64,000 nt of DNA from Erythroxylum novogranatense (taxonomy: Eukaryota; Streptophyta; Magnoliopsida; Malpighiales; Erythroxylaceae). The stretch's first letter is position 1. Every line of letters starts with the position of its first letter. Location: positions 34,599,023 through 34,663,022 of the forward strand of contig CM057228.1 in assembly GCA_029891385.1 (NCBI GenBank), given 5' to 3'. Of the stretch, positions 9,018 through 23,728 are shown piece by piece. The translations under genes and the position numbers were made by a program. Below the pieces are notes generated by a model. That model saw only the letters and a program-made list of their open reading frames with translations, was not told where the DNA came from and made no database searches.

Positions 9018-12000
9018 TGTTGGACCCCGAACTTTTGATGATAATTAGAAATATAACAATGAATATTAATGATAAAGAAATTGGTGAGACAATTTATGAA
9101 TTTAAGAAAATTTGCGGAAATTAAGAAAAATTTATGAGAAAAGAATTGTTTAGTTTAGAGGACTTTGATATTTGAATGAATTTATATGGATTATGAGAGG
9201 AAAGTCGATGAGTTGACTGAAATGAAGCTAAATAGCAAGAATTAGAAAGAAAAAGTGTGAAAATTTGAAGGATTTAGAAAGTTTGACTTTTTGGAGAGAG
9301 AATGTTTGACTTTGAGAGTTGACTTATGATTTAGGCAAAATTTGATAAAATGGTCTTCTGGAAACTTGTAGGTTATGTTAAGAGCTTTCTGTAGCCATAA
9401 AGTTTGCAATTTTTCGATATCGGGAGTGAAAGTTATGATCAGTCAAAGTTTATGTTTGATAGGGTTTGACTTTTATATTGGTTGGAACTTTGACTGAGAA
9501 ATTAACCTAGTTAGAGGTTAATTGAGCTTTGATGTTGTTCATGAAAATTGAAGGATTTGTTTTGATCTTTATTTCGATATAAAGTATGAAATTTTTCGAT
9601 CTCGGAAAATTAAGTTATGATTTTTACAAGTTTGTATAGAGGATAGTATCTTTGACCGGAAAATGGACTCCCGTAGGAGTTGAATTGAGTTTTATGTTCT
9701 TCTTGGAAGATTTAGAGCTTCTCTCAAGTTTTCTATAGAGACTAAGTTTGTCAAAATCGGATTTCGGGAGTAAAAGTTATGAATTTCGGAAGTTTTAGAT
9801 TTAAAAAAAAAAAAAATTAATTAAGCATCCCCGTCACTACGGCGACGCATCGCCGTAGCTTACGGCGAAGCGCTCAGTCGCCGTCACTACGGGCGACGCA
9901 TCGCCGTAGCTATATGAAGCTCAGTCAAGATCACCAGGGCGACGCGTCGCCTCGGTGATACAAACGCCTTCCTTGTCCAAACGACGCTGCTTTTGCTCCT
10001 CGATTTCTTGACTTTCTTTCTCCAATCCGACATTTGTTTACCGCTTTGTTCATATCTTTCCGTTCGACATCCGATTGAGTTGATTCTTTTGCGTTGGATT
10101 CCTAAGACAATGAATTTCATTTTATAAGAAATTTGTGAACTTTTGAGATTAAATTAATGGTGATTAATTTAATCAAAGTGAGTCGGAAATTTTCCGAGCA
10201 TGATTCAGTGTTTTGTGAAATTCGTGATCTGTAGAGATCCGATTGAAGCGATTCTTGAGGCGAAATAAAGATAAGACAAAGGGCTACAAATCATATGAAG
10301 ACATGAAATGTCAATTTTGCCCTTAGGACTTTTAATTTTTGAATTTAAGTTCGGATTAGGGTTTAATTTTTGGATTGGGAACACCTGTGAGTAATTTGAG
10401 TATAACTTTTGATCTGGGAATCGAAATGAGACGATTCTTGTTTTGAATTAAACTAGAGACATAAGGATACAATTGTTATGAAGACATTGAGTTTCAATTC
10501 TGGGATTAAGAATGTGAATTTTGGGACTGAAATAATCGTACATAAGAAATGTGTTAGAATATGGATTTTCTGCACTTTGTTTACACATAACTTTTGATGT
10601 GGTGCTCGGAATTGAGCGCGGTCAGTGGCGTTGGATTCGTATGAGTGAGAGGAACATTTCTCGAGAAGGAAGTTTTGACAAATTCCTTCAAATCGATAGT
10701 GCGAATCAAACCGCAAGTAAGCGTAACTTTAAGCTTTGAATGAAGGACAATTTGGTCATTTGACCATCAATTAATGAAACACAAGGTAGAGATGTCGTTT
10801 TGGCTTATTAAAAGCCACGGAAGTGGCTGGAGAAGTCTGGAAAATGTTAGAAGAAAGAAGAAGAAATAAGAAGAGAGAGTTTCGTGATGGAGAAAGAAGA
10901 GAGACAAAGCTTTGTTTCAATTTTTCTACTTGTTTCTTAGGGATTTTGAGAAGATTTCAAGAGGAAAAGGTAGAGGGCATAAGAGCTTCCTTCCAAGCCA
11001 AAAAAATTCGAATTTGGATGAGAAAGAGGTAAGAGAAATTTTTCTACTTTGAGATTTTGATTAATTTTCGGTTTAGAATTATGACATATAAGATGAGTTT
11101 GTGGATTGTGGAATTAATTTTGAAATATATGCTTCAGTGGGTTTAATTTTGGATGAAAATTGATTAAGGTTTAGGCTTAATTTTATGATTGAGAATTTTG
11201 AGATATTTTGGTGTAGAATTATAGAAATATGATGAATTGATGATATATGAAATCAATTTCAAGAATTTGTATTTTATGGTATTGAATTGGGATAAATTGG
11301 TTTAGGCCAATTTTAAGATTTAGGGATTTTTGAAATTGAGGATTTAAATAGTTTGGAATTAATGTAAATTGATGAATTGTGAGATTAATTTTGAAGAAAT
11401 TATGTTTTATGAGATTTAATTTGGGTGTATTGGTTTAGGCCAATTTTGAAAATTGGGGATTTTCAAAATTGGAGATTGAAATAGCTTGGAGTTATGATAG
11501 TTATGTTTTTCCTATGGTTGAGTTTGAGAATTATGCAAATTATGATGATGAATTTGGATGTTATTGGCTTAGGGAATTTTTTAAATTGAAGAAAGAAGAA
11601 GGAATTTGGAGAATTGACTATTTGGACAAGCTTCTAGCGTCATTTCGAGGTGGGTAGCATATTTATATTTTGATTTGTAAGCTTAATACGAATCTTGAAA
11701 AAAAAATTGAAAGAAAGCAAAAGTTTGGATTTTGACAAATTATTGTTTGTAAATGTTTGAAAATAAGAATTGATTAAAAGTTTGAAATTTTGATTCGGAA
11801 GGTTTTCTCAAAAATTATTATGTCGATTTGATAAATTGATAGAAATTTCTGAAAATGCATTGTTGTGTACGCATTGATAATTATGCATATTATTGCAATT
11901 ATTGATTGATTGAATTAATTGAATTATATGATATGTGAGAATTTGTGAGATTGTTTTAAGTTGATGAAATAATGTTAGAAAAGTAAAATTTTGGAAAGTG

Positions 12001-13485
12001 CCTTGAGCAATTTGAATTTCCGCTCGATATGTGTTATGTGGGTTTGGTAGGTCCCTTGGTGAGTCAGTCATTGCCTCTATGTGTATAGCCTTCTCCAGTC
12101 GCCCGTTAGTGGCACGGAGTTCGATTTCGGACTCCTTCACGGCTACACTGGACCGCAATGCGGAAAGTGTAGTACGTTTCGTTCACGATCGCACAGACCG
12201 CTTATGCAGACTGCAAGACGCTCTGCTTGGACCTAGCTGCACCATTCGATATGTTATGTGTTTTGATTTGTTTCGTGTGTTTGCATTCATGTTTATGAGA
12301 CATTCAAGAATTTTGAAAATTGAGAGAATGAGTTATAAAAGTTTGAAAAATATTAAGAAGGGTTTGAGAAAAGTATTTGAAAGTTGAAAAGTTTGAAAAT
12401 TAGGCCTTTTGGCAAAAGATTATGAAAATGTTTTCACTTATTTGTCATTTTATAAATGTGTTATCCACGAGCTTGAGCTCACCCCCTTTCATCCCCATCT
12501 CCGTGTTTCGAAAGCAGAGATCGGATGAAAGAATGTGAAGACGATGTCAAGACGCCGCTTCGACATTTGAATACGTTGGTTTTGAGAAATTTGGATCTTG
12601 TGTATGAATATGTTTATGACTTTAGATAAGTTTGGAAAATGTATTTGTGTATAAAGTTGAGTTTTGTGAATGACCGTAAAATCAGATATGAAATTATGGA
12701 TAATCTGGGATATATATGTATGATGATTTGGGAATTTGATTGAGTTATGAGAGTGGTATGTTGATTTGAGAATTATGGAAGTGTTAGGTTTAAATGTGCG
12801 TTTCATTGGTGTTCGGATTCCTGACGGGAGTGTCCGATGATTTTGAGTGTGTTTGGGATTATAGAAGTGTTTTGAACCTCGCAGTTTGGTTAGGATAAAG
12901 GCGTAGTTATGTTGCCAAATTTCGATAAAATCTGGGATAAAATGTAATTTGAGATTGGTATGGATTTATATAAGATTATGTATGACCGTATGGATCAAGA
13001 TGATTTGGATGTGATTGAGTAACGAGAAAAGAAATGAGACTAAGAAAAGAAAAAAAAAATTTCATACCGGATTTTGAGACGTCTTAGGGTTTCCAACTCG
13101 ACTATGATCATTCGATAAGTTTTCTTTGATTATTGTTTACGGATGTCGGATGTGTCTGCTTTGATTTCGTTTCGCTTTGCAACTGCTCGCTTGATTCGAT
13201 TAGTATTTGCTTCCGCAGCATTTGCTTCGCTTCGCTTTGGATTTGTTCGCTCGCATTTTGTTTTCGATTCGTCAAACTTTCCGAGTATTTGTTTCATTCG
13301 ATGATTCGATTTGTATTCGATTAGCGATTTCTCGCCGATTTTCCATTTTTCGTTCGTCTTTCATTGGGATCCGGTTCTCGGATCGGGTCCCAACATTTAT
13401 GGTATCGAGCGAGAAGAGTTTATAAGGAATCATGCGTTCGTATGAGGGAATCAGATGCATAGTTGGATTTGAAACGGATCCAACA
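9018..13485 (+). mobile_element. Array LTR2 (4468 bp)
   Basis: Colinear with LTR1 along its whole length. AT-rich stretches are almost identical, while many 1-4-bp gaps occur at GC-containing spots (for example ccggatg to cggatg-like losses and tttcagttggg to tttcattggg). Alternative first LTR end at 13395. The palindrome cluster (9828-9961) has two CTACGG-type stems as in LTR1. No protein-coding capacity is evident. Confidence 0.87.
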
Positions 13486-14184
13486 TTTATGGTATCGAGC
13501 ATAGAGTGAAAGTGTTAAGTGTAAGTAGTTGGATTTCAAAGCGGATCCAACATTTATGGTATCGAGCCCAAGAATATGATCTTACTTGGGCGTATGAGTA
13601 TGAATAAGGAATTGATACGAGTTTGTAAAGATAAAAGTGAATTTGTGAGAGTGTGCTAGGTGGTCATTTGATTTTGATGAAAGAAATATGATGGTCTTTA
13701 GAATTTGAAATTGATGTGCATGACTATTTGATTTAATTCAAATGATTGGTTTGATTTGAGTGTTAAGAATATGTTTGATTTTCGAATGTGTTGAGAAAAT
13801 TAAGATTAGAACTTCTTGAGAAATTGTGATGAATTGATATAGATGAAAGAATGATGACATAATGATGATTAAACCATATTAGGGTTCCTTAAAAAATGGA
13901 CCATTAATTTGTGTCCATATATAAAGAAATAATGAGTTATAGATATAGTGTTTTGATATGATATGAGTGATATATGATTTAAGGAAGTGAAAATTTTGAA
14001 GAGATTGAGAATATGTATGAAGAGTAAAAAGTGATGAAAAAGAAATTGATTATGAGTTGTGGAAAGAAATTAGTAAGAAAGTGCTTGATGATCATTGTTT
14101 AGAAAGAAATTTATGTAAGAATGAGTTACTTGGAGTTAAGTAAATATGAATTTCGAGGACGAAATTCTTTTAAGAGGGGAGAAA
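13486..14184 (+). mobile_element. Array internal segment 2 (699 bp, non-coding)
   Basis: Same layout as segment 1. Primer-binding-site copies at 13400-13410 (in the LTR extension), 13490-13500 and 13557-13567 all read TGGTATCGAGC, each lacking the same A of the expected TGGTATCAGAGC. Ends with the purine tract at 14172-14184. It shares acttgggcg with segment 1. Confidence 0.85.
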
Positions 14185-17100
14185 TGTTGGACCCGAACTT
14201 TTGATGATAATTAGAAATATAACAATGAATATTAATGATAAAGAAATTGGTGAGACAATTTATGAATTTAAGAAAATTTATGAAATTAAGAAAATTTATG
14301 AGAAAAGAATTGTTTAGTTTAGAGGACTTTGATATTTGAATGAATTTATATGGATTATGAGAGGAAAGTCGATGAGTTGATGAAATGAAGCTAAATAGCA
14401 AGAATTAGAAAGAAAAAGTGTGAAAATTTGAAGGATTTAGAAAGTTTGACTTTTTGGAGAGAGAATGTTTGACTTTGAGAGTTGACTTATGATTTAGGCA
14501 AAATTTGATAAAATGGTCTTCTGGAAACTTGTAGGTTATGTTAAGAGCTTTCAGTAGCCATAAAGTTTGCAATTTTTCGATATCGGGAGTGAAAGTTATG
14601 ATCACCAAAGTTTATGTTTGATAGGGTTTGACTTTTATATTGGTTGAACTTTGACTGAGAAATTAACCTAGTTAGAGGTTAATTGAGCTTTGATGTTGTT
14701 CATGAAAATTGAAGGATTTGTTTTGATCTTTATTTCGATATAAAGTATGAAATTTTTCGATCTCGGAAAATTAAGTTATGATTTTACAAGTTTGTATAGA
14801 GGATAGTATCTTTGACCGAAAATGGACTCCGTAGGAGTTGAATTGAGTTTTATGTTCTTCTTGGAAGATTTAGAGCTTCTCTCAAGTTTTCTATAGAGAC
14901 TAAGTTTGTCAAAATCGGATTTCGGGAGTAAAAGTTATGAATTTGGAAGTTTTAGATTTAAAAAAATAAATTAATTAAGCATCCCGTCACTACGGCGACG
15001 ATCGCCGTAGCGATGCGACTTTCAGCTCATCACCAGGGCGACGCTGTCGCCTGGTGATGCAAACGCCTTCCTTGTCCTAAACGACGCTTTTGCTCCCCGA
15101 TTTCTTGACTTTCTTTCTCCAATCCGACATTTGTTTACCGCTTTGTTCATATCTTTCCGCTCGACATCCGATTGAGTTGATTCTTTTGCGTTGGATTCCT
15201 AAGACAATGAATTTCATTATATAAGAAATTTAGAACTTTTGAGATTAAATTAAAGGTGATTAATTTAATCAAAATGAGTCGGGAAATTTTCCGAGCATGA
15301 TTCAGTTTTGTGAAATTCGGGATCTGTAGAGATCCAATTGAAGCGATTCTTGAGGCGAAATAAAGATAAGACAAAGGGCTACAAATCATATGAAGACATG
15401 AAATGTCAATTTTGCCCTTAGGACTTTTAATTTTGAATTTAAGTTCGGATTAGGGTTTAATTTTGGATTGGGAACACTGTGAGTAATTTGAGTATAACTT
15501 TGATCTGGGAATCGAAATGAGACGATTCTTGTTTTGAATTAAACTAGAGACATAAGGATACAATTGTTATGAAGACATTGAGTTTCAATTCTGGGATTAA
15601 GAATGTGAATTTTGGGACTGAAATAATCGTACATAAGAAATGTGTTAGAATATGGATTTTCCGCATGCGTTATTTAGACATAACTTTTGATGTGGTGCTC
15701 GGAATTGAGCGCGGTCAGTGGCATTGGATTCGTATGAGTGAGAGGAACATTTCGAGAAGGAAGTTTTGACAAATTCCTTCAAATCGATAGTGCAAATCAA
15801 ACCGCAAGTAAGCGTAACTTTAAGCTTTGAATGAAGGACAATTTGGTCATTTGACCATCAATTAATGAAACACAAGGTAGAGATGTCGTTTTGGCTTATT
15901 AAAAGCCACGGAAGTGGCTGGAGAAGTCTGGAAAATGTTAGAAGAAAGAAGAAGAAATAAGAAGAGAGAGTTTCGGGTGATGGAGAAAAAAAGAGAGACA
16001 AAGCTTTGTTTCAATTTTTCTACTTGTTTCTTAGGGATTTTTGAGAAGATTTCAAGAGGAAAAAGGTAGAGGGGCATAAGAGCTTCCTTCCAAGCCAAAA
16101 AAATTCGAATTTGGATGAGAAAGAGGTAAGAGAAATTTTTCTACTTTGAGATTTTGATTAATTTTCGGTTTAGAATTATGACATATAAGATGAGTTTGTG
16201 GATTGTGGAATTAATTTTGAAATATATGCTTCAGTGGGGTTTAATTTTGGATGAAAAATTGATTAAGGTTTAGGCTTAATTTTATGATTGAGAATTTTGA
16301 GATATTTTGGTGTAGAATTATAGGAAATATGATGAATTGATGATATATGAAATCAATTTCGAAGAATTTGTATTTTATGGTATTGAATTGGGATAAATTG
16401 GTTTAGGCCAATTTTAAGATTTGGGGATTTTGAAATTGAGGATTTAAATAGTTTGGAATTAATGTGAATTGATGAATTGTGAGATTAATTTTGAAGAAAT
16501 TATGTTTTATGAGATTTAATTTGGGTGTATTGGTTTAGGCCAATTTTAAAAATTGGGGATTTTCAAAATTGGAGATTGAAATAGCTTGGAGTTATGATAG
16601 TTATGTTTTCCTATGGTTGAGTTTGAGAATTATGCAAATTATGATGATGAATTTGGATGTTATTGGCTTAGGAATTTTTTAAATTGAAGAAAGAAGAAGG
16701 AATTTGGAGAATTGACTATTTGGACAAGCTTCTAGCGTCATTTCGAGGTGGTAGCATATTTATATTTTGATTTGTAAGCTTAATACGAATCTTGAAAAAA
16801 AAATTGAAAGAAAGCAAAAGTTTGGATTTTGATAAATTATTGTTTGTAAATGTTTGAAAATAAGAATTGATTAAAAGTTTGAAATTTTGATTTCGAAGGT
16901 TTTCTGAAAAATTATTATGTCGATTTGATAAATTGATAGAAATTTCTGAAAATGCATTGTTGTACGATTGATAATTATGCATATTATTGCAATTATTGAT
17001 TGATTGAATTAATTGAATTATATGATATGTGAGAATTTGTGAGATTGTTTTAAGTTGATGAAATAATGTTAGAAAAGTAAAATTTTGGAAAGGCCTTCAG

Positions 17101-18582
17101 CAATTTGAATTTCCATTTTCGATATGTGTTATGTGGGTTTGGTAGGTCCCTTGGTGAGTCGTCATTGTCTCTATGTGTATAGCCTTCTCCAGTCTGCCAT
17201 TAGTGCACGGAGTCGATTTCGACTCCTTCACTTCTATTACTGGACGCAATGCGGAAAGTGTAGTACGTTTCGTTTCACGATCAAGCACAGACCGCTTATG
17301 CGGATCGCGCAAGACGCTCGCTTGGACCCAGCTGCACCATTCGATATGTTATGTGTTTTGATTTGTTTCGTGTGTTTGCATTCATGTTTATGAGACATTC
17401 AAGAATTTTGAAAATCGAGAGAATGAGTTATAAAAAGTTTGAAAAATATTAAGAAGGGTTTGAGAAAAGTATTTGAAAGTTGAAAAGTTTGAAAATTAGG
17501 CCTTTTGGCAAAAAGATTATGAAAAATGTTTTCAGCTTATTTGTCATTTTATAAATGTGTTATCCACGAGCTTTGAGTCACTCCCTTTCATCCCCATCTC
17601 TAGGTTTCGAGCGGAGATCGGATGAAAGAATGTGAAGACGTATGTCAAGACGCCGCTTCGACATTTGAATACGTTGGTTTTGAGAAATTTGGATCTTGTG
17701 TATGAATATGTTTATGACTTTAGATAAGTTTGGAAAAATGTATTTGTGTATAAAGTTGAGTTTTGTGAATGATTGTAAAATCAGATATGAAATTATGGAT
17801 AACTGGGATATATATGTATGATGATTTGGAAATTTGATTGAGTTATGAGAGTGGTATGTTGATTTGAGAATTATGGAAGTGTTAGGTTTAAATGTGCGTT
17901 TCATTGGTGTTCGGATTCTGGACGGAGTGTCCGATGATTTTGAGTGTGTTTGGGATTATAGAAGTGTTTTGAACCCTCGCAGTTTGGGTTAGGATAAAGG
18001 CAATTATCTTTCCAAATTTCGATAAAATCTGGATAAAATGTAATTTGAGATTGGTATGGATTTATATAAGATTATGTATGATCGTATGGATTGAAGATGA
18101 TTTGGATGTGATTGAGTAACGAGAAAGAAATGAGACTAAGAAAAGAAAAAAAATTCATACCGGATTTTGAGACGCCTTAGGGTTTCCAACTCGACTATGA
18201 TCATTCGATAAGTTTTCTTTGATTATTGTTTCCGATGTCGGATGTATCCGCTTGATTTCGTTTCGCTTTGCAACTGCTCGCTTGATTCGATTAGTATTTG
18301 CTTCCGCTTGCATTTGCTTCGCTTCGCTACTTTGGATTTGTTCGCTCGCATTTTGTTTTCGATTCGCCGAAACTTTCCGAGTATTTGTTTCGCTCGATGA
18401 TTCGATTTGTATTCGATTAGCGATTTCTCGCCGATTTTCCATTTTTCGTTCGTCTTTCGATTGGGATCCGGTTCTCGGATCGGGTCCCAACATTTATGGC
18501 ATCGAGCAAGAAGAGTTTATAAGGAATCATGCGTTCGATGAGGGAATCAGATGCATAGTTGGATTTCGAAACGGATCCAACA
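14185..18582 (+). mobile_element. Array LTR3 (4398 bp)
   Basis: Colinear with LTR1, starting TGTTGGACCCGAAC. One first-type GC stem plus the CCAGG...CCTGG stem at 14985-15060. It shares variants gcattggattcg (15721) and gtgcaaatc (15790) only with LTR5. Alternative LTR end at 18492. It has small gaps at CAG/CTG-like sites compared with LTR1. Confidence 0.87.
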
Positions 18583-19278
18583 TTTATGGTATCGAGCATA
18601 GAGTGAAAGTGTTAAGTGTAAGTAGTTGGATTTCAAAGCGGATCCAACATTTATGGTATCGAGCCCGATAATATGATCTTACTTAGGCGTATGAGTATGA
18701 ATAAGGAATTGATACGAGTTTGTAAAGATAAAAGTGAATTTGTGAGAGTGTGCTAGGTGGTCATTTGATTTTGATGAAAGAAATATGATGGTCTTTAGGA
18801 ATTTGAAATTGATGTGCATGACTATTTGATTTAATTCAAATGATTGGTTTGATTTGAGTGTTAAGAATATGTTTGATTTTCTGAATGTGTTGAGAAAATT
18901 AAGATTAGAACTTCTTGAGAAATTGTGATGAATTGATATAGATGAAAGAATGATGACATAATGATGATTAAACCATATTAGGGTTCCTTAAAAATGGACC
19001 ATTAATTTGTGTCCATATATAAAGAAATAATGAGTTATAGATATAGTGTTTTGATATGATATGAGTGATATATGATTTAAGGAAGTGAAAATTTTGAAGA
19101 GATTGAGAATATGTATGAAGAGTAAAAGTGATGAAAAGAAATTGATTATGAGTTGTGGAAAGAAATTAGTAAGAAAGTGCTTGATGATCATTGTTTAGAA
19201 AGAAATTTATGTAAGAATGAGTTATTTGGAGTTATAAATATGAATTTCGAGGACGAAATTCTTTTAAGAGGGGAGAAA
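18583..19278 (+). mobile_element. Array internal segment 3 (696 bp, non-coding)
   Basis: Primer-binding-site copies at 18497-18507 (TGGCATCGAGC), 18587-18597 and 18654-18664 all lack the same A as in segment 2. The TGGC variant in the first copy and 'agttatttgg' near 19220 are shared only with segment 4, the next one along. Purine tract at 19266-19278. Confidence 0.85.
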
Positions 19279-22200
19279 TGTTGGACCCGAACTTTTGATG
19301 ATAATTAGAAATATAACAATGAATATTAATGATAAAGAAATTGGTGAGACAATTTATGAATTTAAGAAAATTTGCAGAAATTAAGAAAAATTTATGAGAA
19401 AAGAATTGTTTAGTTTAGAGGACTTTGATATTTGAATGAATTTATATGGACTATGAGAGGAAAGTCGATGAGTTGACTGAAATGAAGCTAAATAGCAAGA
19501 ATTAGAAAGAAAAAGTGTGAAAATTTGAAGGATTTAGAAAGTTTGACTTTTTGGAGAGAGAATGTTTGACTTTGAGAGTTGACTTATGATTTAGGCAAAA
19601 TTTGATAAAATGGTCTTCTGAAACTTGTAGGTTATGTTAAGAGCTTTCAGAGCCATAAAGTTTGCAATTTTCGATATCGGGAGTGAAAGTTATGATCACC
19701 AAAGTTTATGTTTGATAGGGTTTGACTTTTATATTGGTTGAAACTTTGACTGAGAAATTAACCTAGTTAGAGGTTAATTGAGCTTTGATGTTGTTCATGA
19801 AAATTGAAGGATTTGTTTTGATCTTTATTTCGATATAAAGTATGAAATTTTTCGATCTCGGAAAATTAAGTTATGATTTTTACAAGTTTGTATAGAGGAT
19901 AGTATCTTTGACGGAAAATGGACTCCGTAGGAGTTGAATTGAGTTTTATGTTCTTCTTGGAAGATTTAGAGCTTCTCTCAAGTTTTCTATAGAGACTAAG
20001 TTTGTCAAAATCGGATTTCGGGAGTAAAAGTTATGAATTTCGGAAGTTTTAGATTTAAAAAAAAATAAATTAATTAAGCATCCCCGTCACTACGGCGACG
20101 CATCGCCGTAGCGATCTGAAGTTTCAGTCAGATCACCAGGGCGACGATCGCCTCGGTGATGCAAACGCCTTCCTTGTCCAAAACGACGCCGCTTTTGCTC
20201 CCCGATTTCTTGAATTTCTTTCTCCAATCCGACATTTGTTTACCGCTTTGTTCATATCTTTCCGCTCGACATCCGATTGAGTTGATTCTTTTTGCGTTGG
20301 ATTCCTAAGACAATGAATTTCATTATATAAGAAATTTAGAACTTTTGAGATTAAATTAATGGTGATTAATTTAATCAAAATGAGTCGGAAATTTTCCGAG
20401 CATGATTCAAGTGTTTTGTGAAATTCGGGATCTGTAGAGATCCGATTGAAGCGATTCTTGAGGCGAAATAAAGATAAGACAAAGGGCTACAAATCATATG
20501 AAGACATGAAATGTCAATTTTGCCCTTAGGACTTTTAATTTTGAATTTAAGTTCGGATTAGGGTTTAATTTTGGATTGGGAACACTGTGAGTAATTTGAG
20601 TATAACTTTTGATCTGGGAATCGAAATGAGACGATTCTTGTTTTGAATTAAACTAGAGACATAAGGATGCAATTGTTATGAAGACATTGAGTTTCAATTC
20701 TGGGATTAAGAATGTGAATTTTGGGACTGAAATAATCGTACTTAAGAAATGTGTTAGAATATGGATTTTTCCGCATCAATTTACAAGACATAACTTTTGA
20801 TGTGGTGCTCGGAATTGAGCGGTCAGTGGCGTTGGATTCAGTATGAGTGAGAGGAACATTTCGAGAAGGAAGTTTTGACAAATTCCTTCAAATCGATAGT
20901 GCGAATCAAACCGCAAGTAAGCGTAACTTTAAGCTTTGAATGAAGGACAATTTGGTCATTTGACCATCAATTAATGAAACACAAGGTAGAGATGTCGTTT
21001 TGGCTTATTAAAAGCCACGGAAGTGGCTGGAGAAGTCTGGAAAATGTTAGAAGAAAGAAGAAGAAATAAGAAGAGAGAGTTTCGGGTGATGGAGAAAAAA
21101 AGAGAGACAAAGCTTTGTTTCAATTTTTCTACTTGTTTCTTAGGGATTTTGAGAAGATTTCAAGAGGAAAAGGTAGAGGGCATAAGAGCTTCCTTCCAAG
21201 CCAAAAAATTGAATTTGGATGAGAAAGAGGTAAGAGAAATTTTCTACTTTGAGATTTTGATTAATTTTCGGTTTAGAATTATGACATATAAGATGAGTTT
21301 GTGGATTGTGGAATTAATTTTGAAATATATGCTTCAGTGGGTTTAATTTTGGATGAAAAATTGATTAAGGTTTAGGCTTAATTTTATGATTGAGAATTTT
21401 GAGATATTTTGGTGTAGAATTATAGGAAATATGATGAATTGATGATATATGAAATCAATTTCAAGAATTTGTATTTTATGGTATTGAATTGGGATAAATT
21501 GGTTTAGGCCAATTTTAAGATTTAGGGATTTTGAAATTGAGGATTTAAATAGTTTGGAATTAATGTGAATTGATGAATTGTGAGATTAATTTTGAAGAAA
21601 TTATGTTTTATGAGATTTAATTTGGGTGTATTGGTTTAGGCCAATTTTAAAATTGGGGATTTTCAAAATTGGAGATTGAAATAGCTTGGAGTTATGATAG
21701 TTATGTTTTTCCTATGGTTGAGTTTGAGAATTATGCAAATTATGATGATGAATTTGGATGTTATTGGCTTAGGAATTTTTTAAATTGAAGAAAGAAGAAG
21801 GAATTTGGAGAATTGACTATTTGGACAAGCTTCTAGCGTCATTTCGAAAGTGGGTAGCATATTTATATTTTGATTTGTAAGCTTAATACTAATCTTGAAA
21901 AAAATTGAAAGAAAGCAAAAGTTTGGATTTTGATAAATTATTGTTTGTAAATGTTTGAAAATAAGAATTGATTAAAAGTTTGAAATTTTGATTCAAGGTT
22001 TTCTGAAAAATTATTATGTCGATTTGATAAATTGATAGAAATTTCTGAAAATGCATTGTTGTACGATTGATAATTATGCATATTATTGCAATTATTGATT
22101 GATTGAATTAATTGAATTATATGATATGTGAGAATTTGTGAGATTGTTTTAAGTTGATGAAATAATGTTAGAAAAGTAAAATTTTGGAAAGTGCCTTGAG

Positions 22201-23728
22201 CAATTTGAATTTCCATTTTCGATATGTGTTATGTGGGTTTGGTAGGTCCTTGGTGAGTCATTGTCTCTATGTGTATAGCCTTCTCCAGTCGCTTGCATTA
22301 GTGTACACGAGTCCGATTCGGACTCCTTCACGGCTATAACGGACCGCAATGCGGAAAGTGTAAGACGTTTCGTTTCACGATCGCAGGACCGCTTATCTTG
22401 CGGATATGCGAAGACGCTCTGTTGGACCCAGCTGCACCATTCGATATGTTATGTGTTTTGATTTGTTTCTGTGTGTTTGCATTCATGTTTATGAGACATT
22501 CAAGAATTTTGAAAATTGAGAGAATGAGTTATAAAAAGTTTGAAAAATATTAAGAAGGGTTTGAGAAAAGTATTTGAAAGTTGAAAAGTTTGAAAATTAG
22601 GCCTTTTGGCAAAAAGATTATGAAAAATGTTTTCAGCTTATTTGTCATTTTATAAATGTGTTATCCACGAGCTTTCGAGCTCACCCCCCCTTTCATCCCC
22701 ATCTCTAGGTTTCGAGCAGGAGATCGGATGAAAGAATGTGAAGACGTATGTCAAGACGTCAGTTTCGACATTTGAATACGTTGGTTTTTGAGAAATTTGG
22801 ATCTTGTGTATGAATATGTTTATGACTTTAGATAAGTTTGGAAAAATGTATTTGTGTATAAAGTTGAGTTTTGTGAATGATTGTAAAATCTGTATATGAA
22901 ATTATGGATAATCTGGGGATATATATGTATGACTGATTTGGAAATTTGATTGAGTTATGAGAGTGGTATGTTGATTTGAGAATTATGGAAGTGTTAGGTT
23001 TAAATGTGCGTTTCTGCTGGTGTTCGGATTCCGGACGGGAGTGTCCGATGATTTTGAGCTGTGTTTGGGATTATAGAAGTGTTTTTGAACCCTTGCAGGT
23101 TTGGGTTAGGATAAAGCGGTAGTTATCTTTGCCAAATTTCGATAAAATCTGGGATAAAAATGTAATTTGAGATTGGTATGGATTTATATAAGATTATGTA
23201 TGACTGTATGGATTGAAGATGATTTGGATGTGATTGAGTAACGAGAAAAGAAATGAGACTAAGAAAAGAAAAAAAAAATTTCATACCGGATTTTGAGACG
23301 TCTTAGGGTTTCCAACTCGACTATGATCATTCGATAAGTTTTCTTTGATTATTGTTTCCGGATGTCGGATGTGTCTGCTTTGATTTCGTTTCGCTTTGCA
23401 ATCTGTTCGTTTGATTCGATTAGTATTTGCTTCCGCTTGCATTTGCTTCTGCTTCGCTACTTTCGGATTTGTTCGCTTCCGCATTTTGTTTTCGATTCGT
23501 CGAAACTTTCCGAGTATTTGTTTCGCTCCGATGATTCGATTTGTATTCCGATTAGCGATTTCTCGCTTTTCGATTTTCCATTTTTTCGTTCCGTCTTTCA
23601 GTTGGGATCCGGTTCTCGGATCGGGTCCCAACATTTATGGCATCAGAGCAAGAAGAGTTTATAAGGAATCATGCGTTCGTATGAGGGAATCTGTATGCAT
23701 AGTTGGATTTCGGAAACGGGATCCAACA
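19279..23728 (+). mobile_element. Array LTR4 (4450 bp)
   Basis: Colinear with LTR1. The left part carries small gaps like LTR2 and LTR3; the right part (about 22600 onward) matches LTR1 almost base for base, including a U5-like reading identical over 141 codons. It shares tatggactatgag near the start (19446) only with LTR5. Alternative LTR end at 23633. GC palindrome cluster at 20080-20163. Confidence 0.87.

Noticed and set aside
21023..21754. Arg/Lys-rich 69-107-codon frame (MAGEVWKMLEERRRNKK type) recurring in the LTR copies, for example at 10823, 21023 and 31431
   Set aside because: It recurs only because the LTR recurs; small indels shorten or extend it between copies, an opposite-strand frame overlaps it, and it shows no protein family features.
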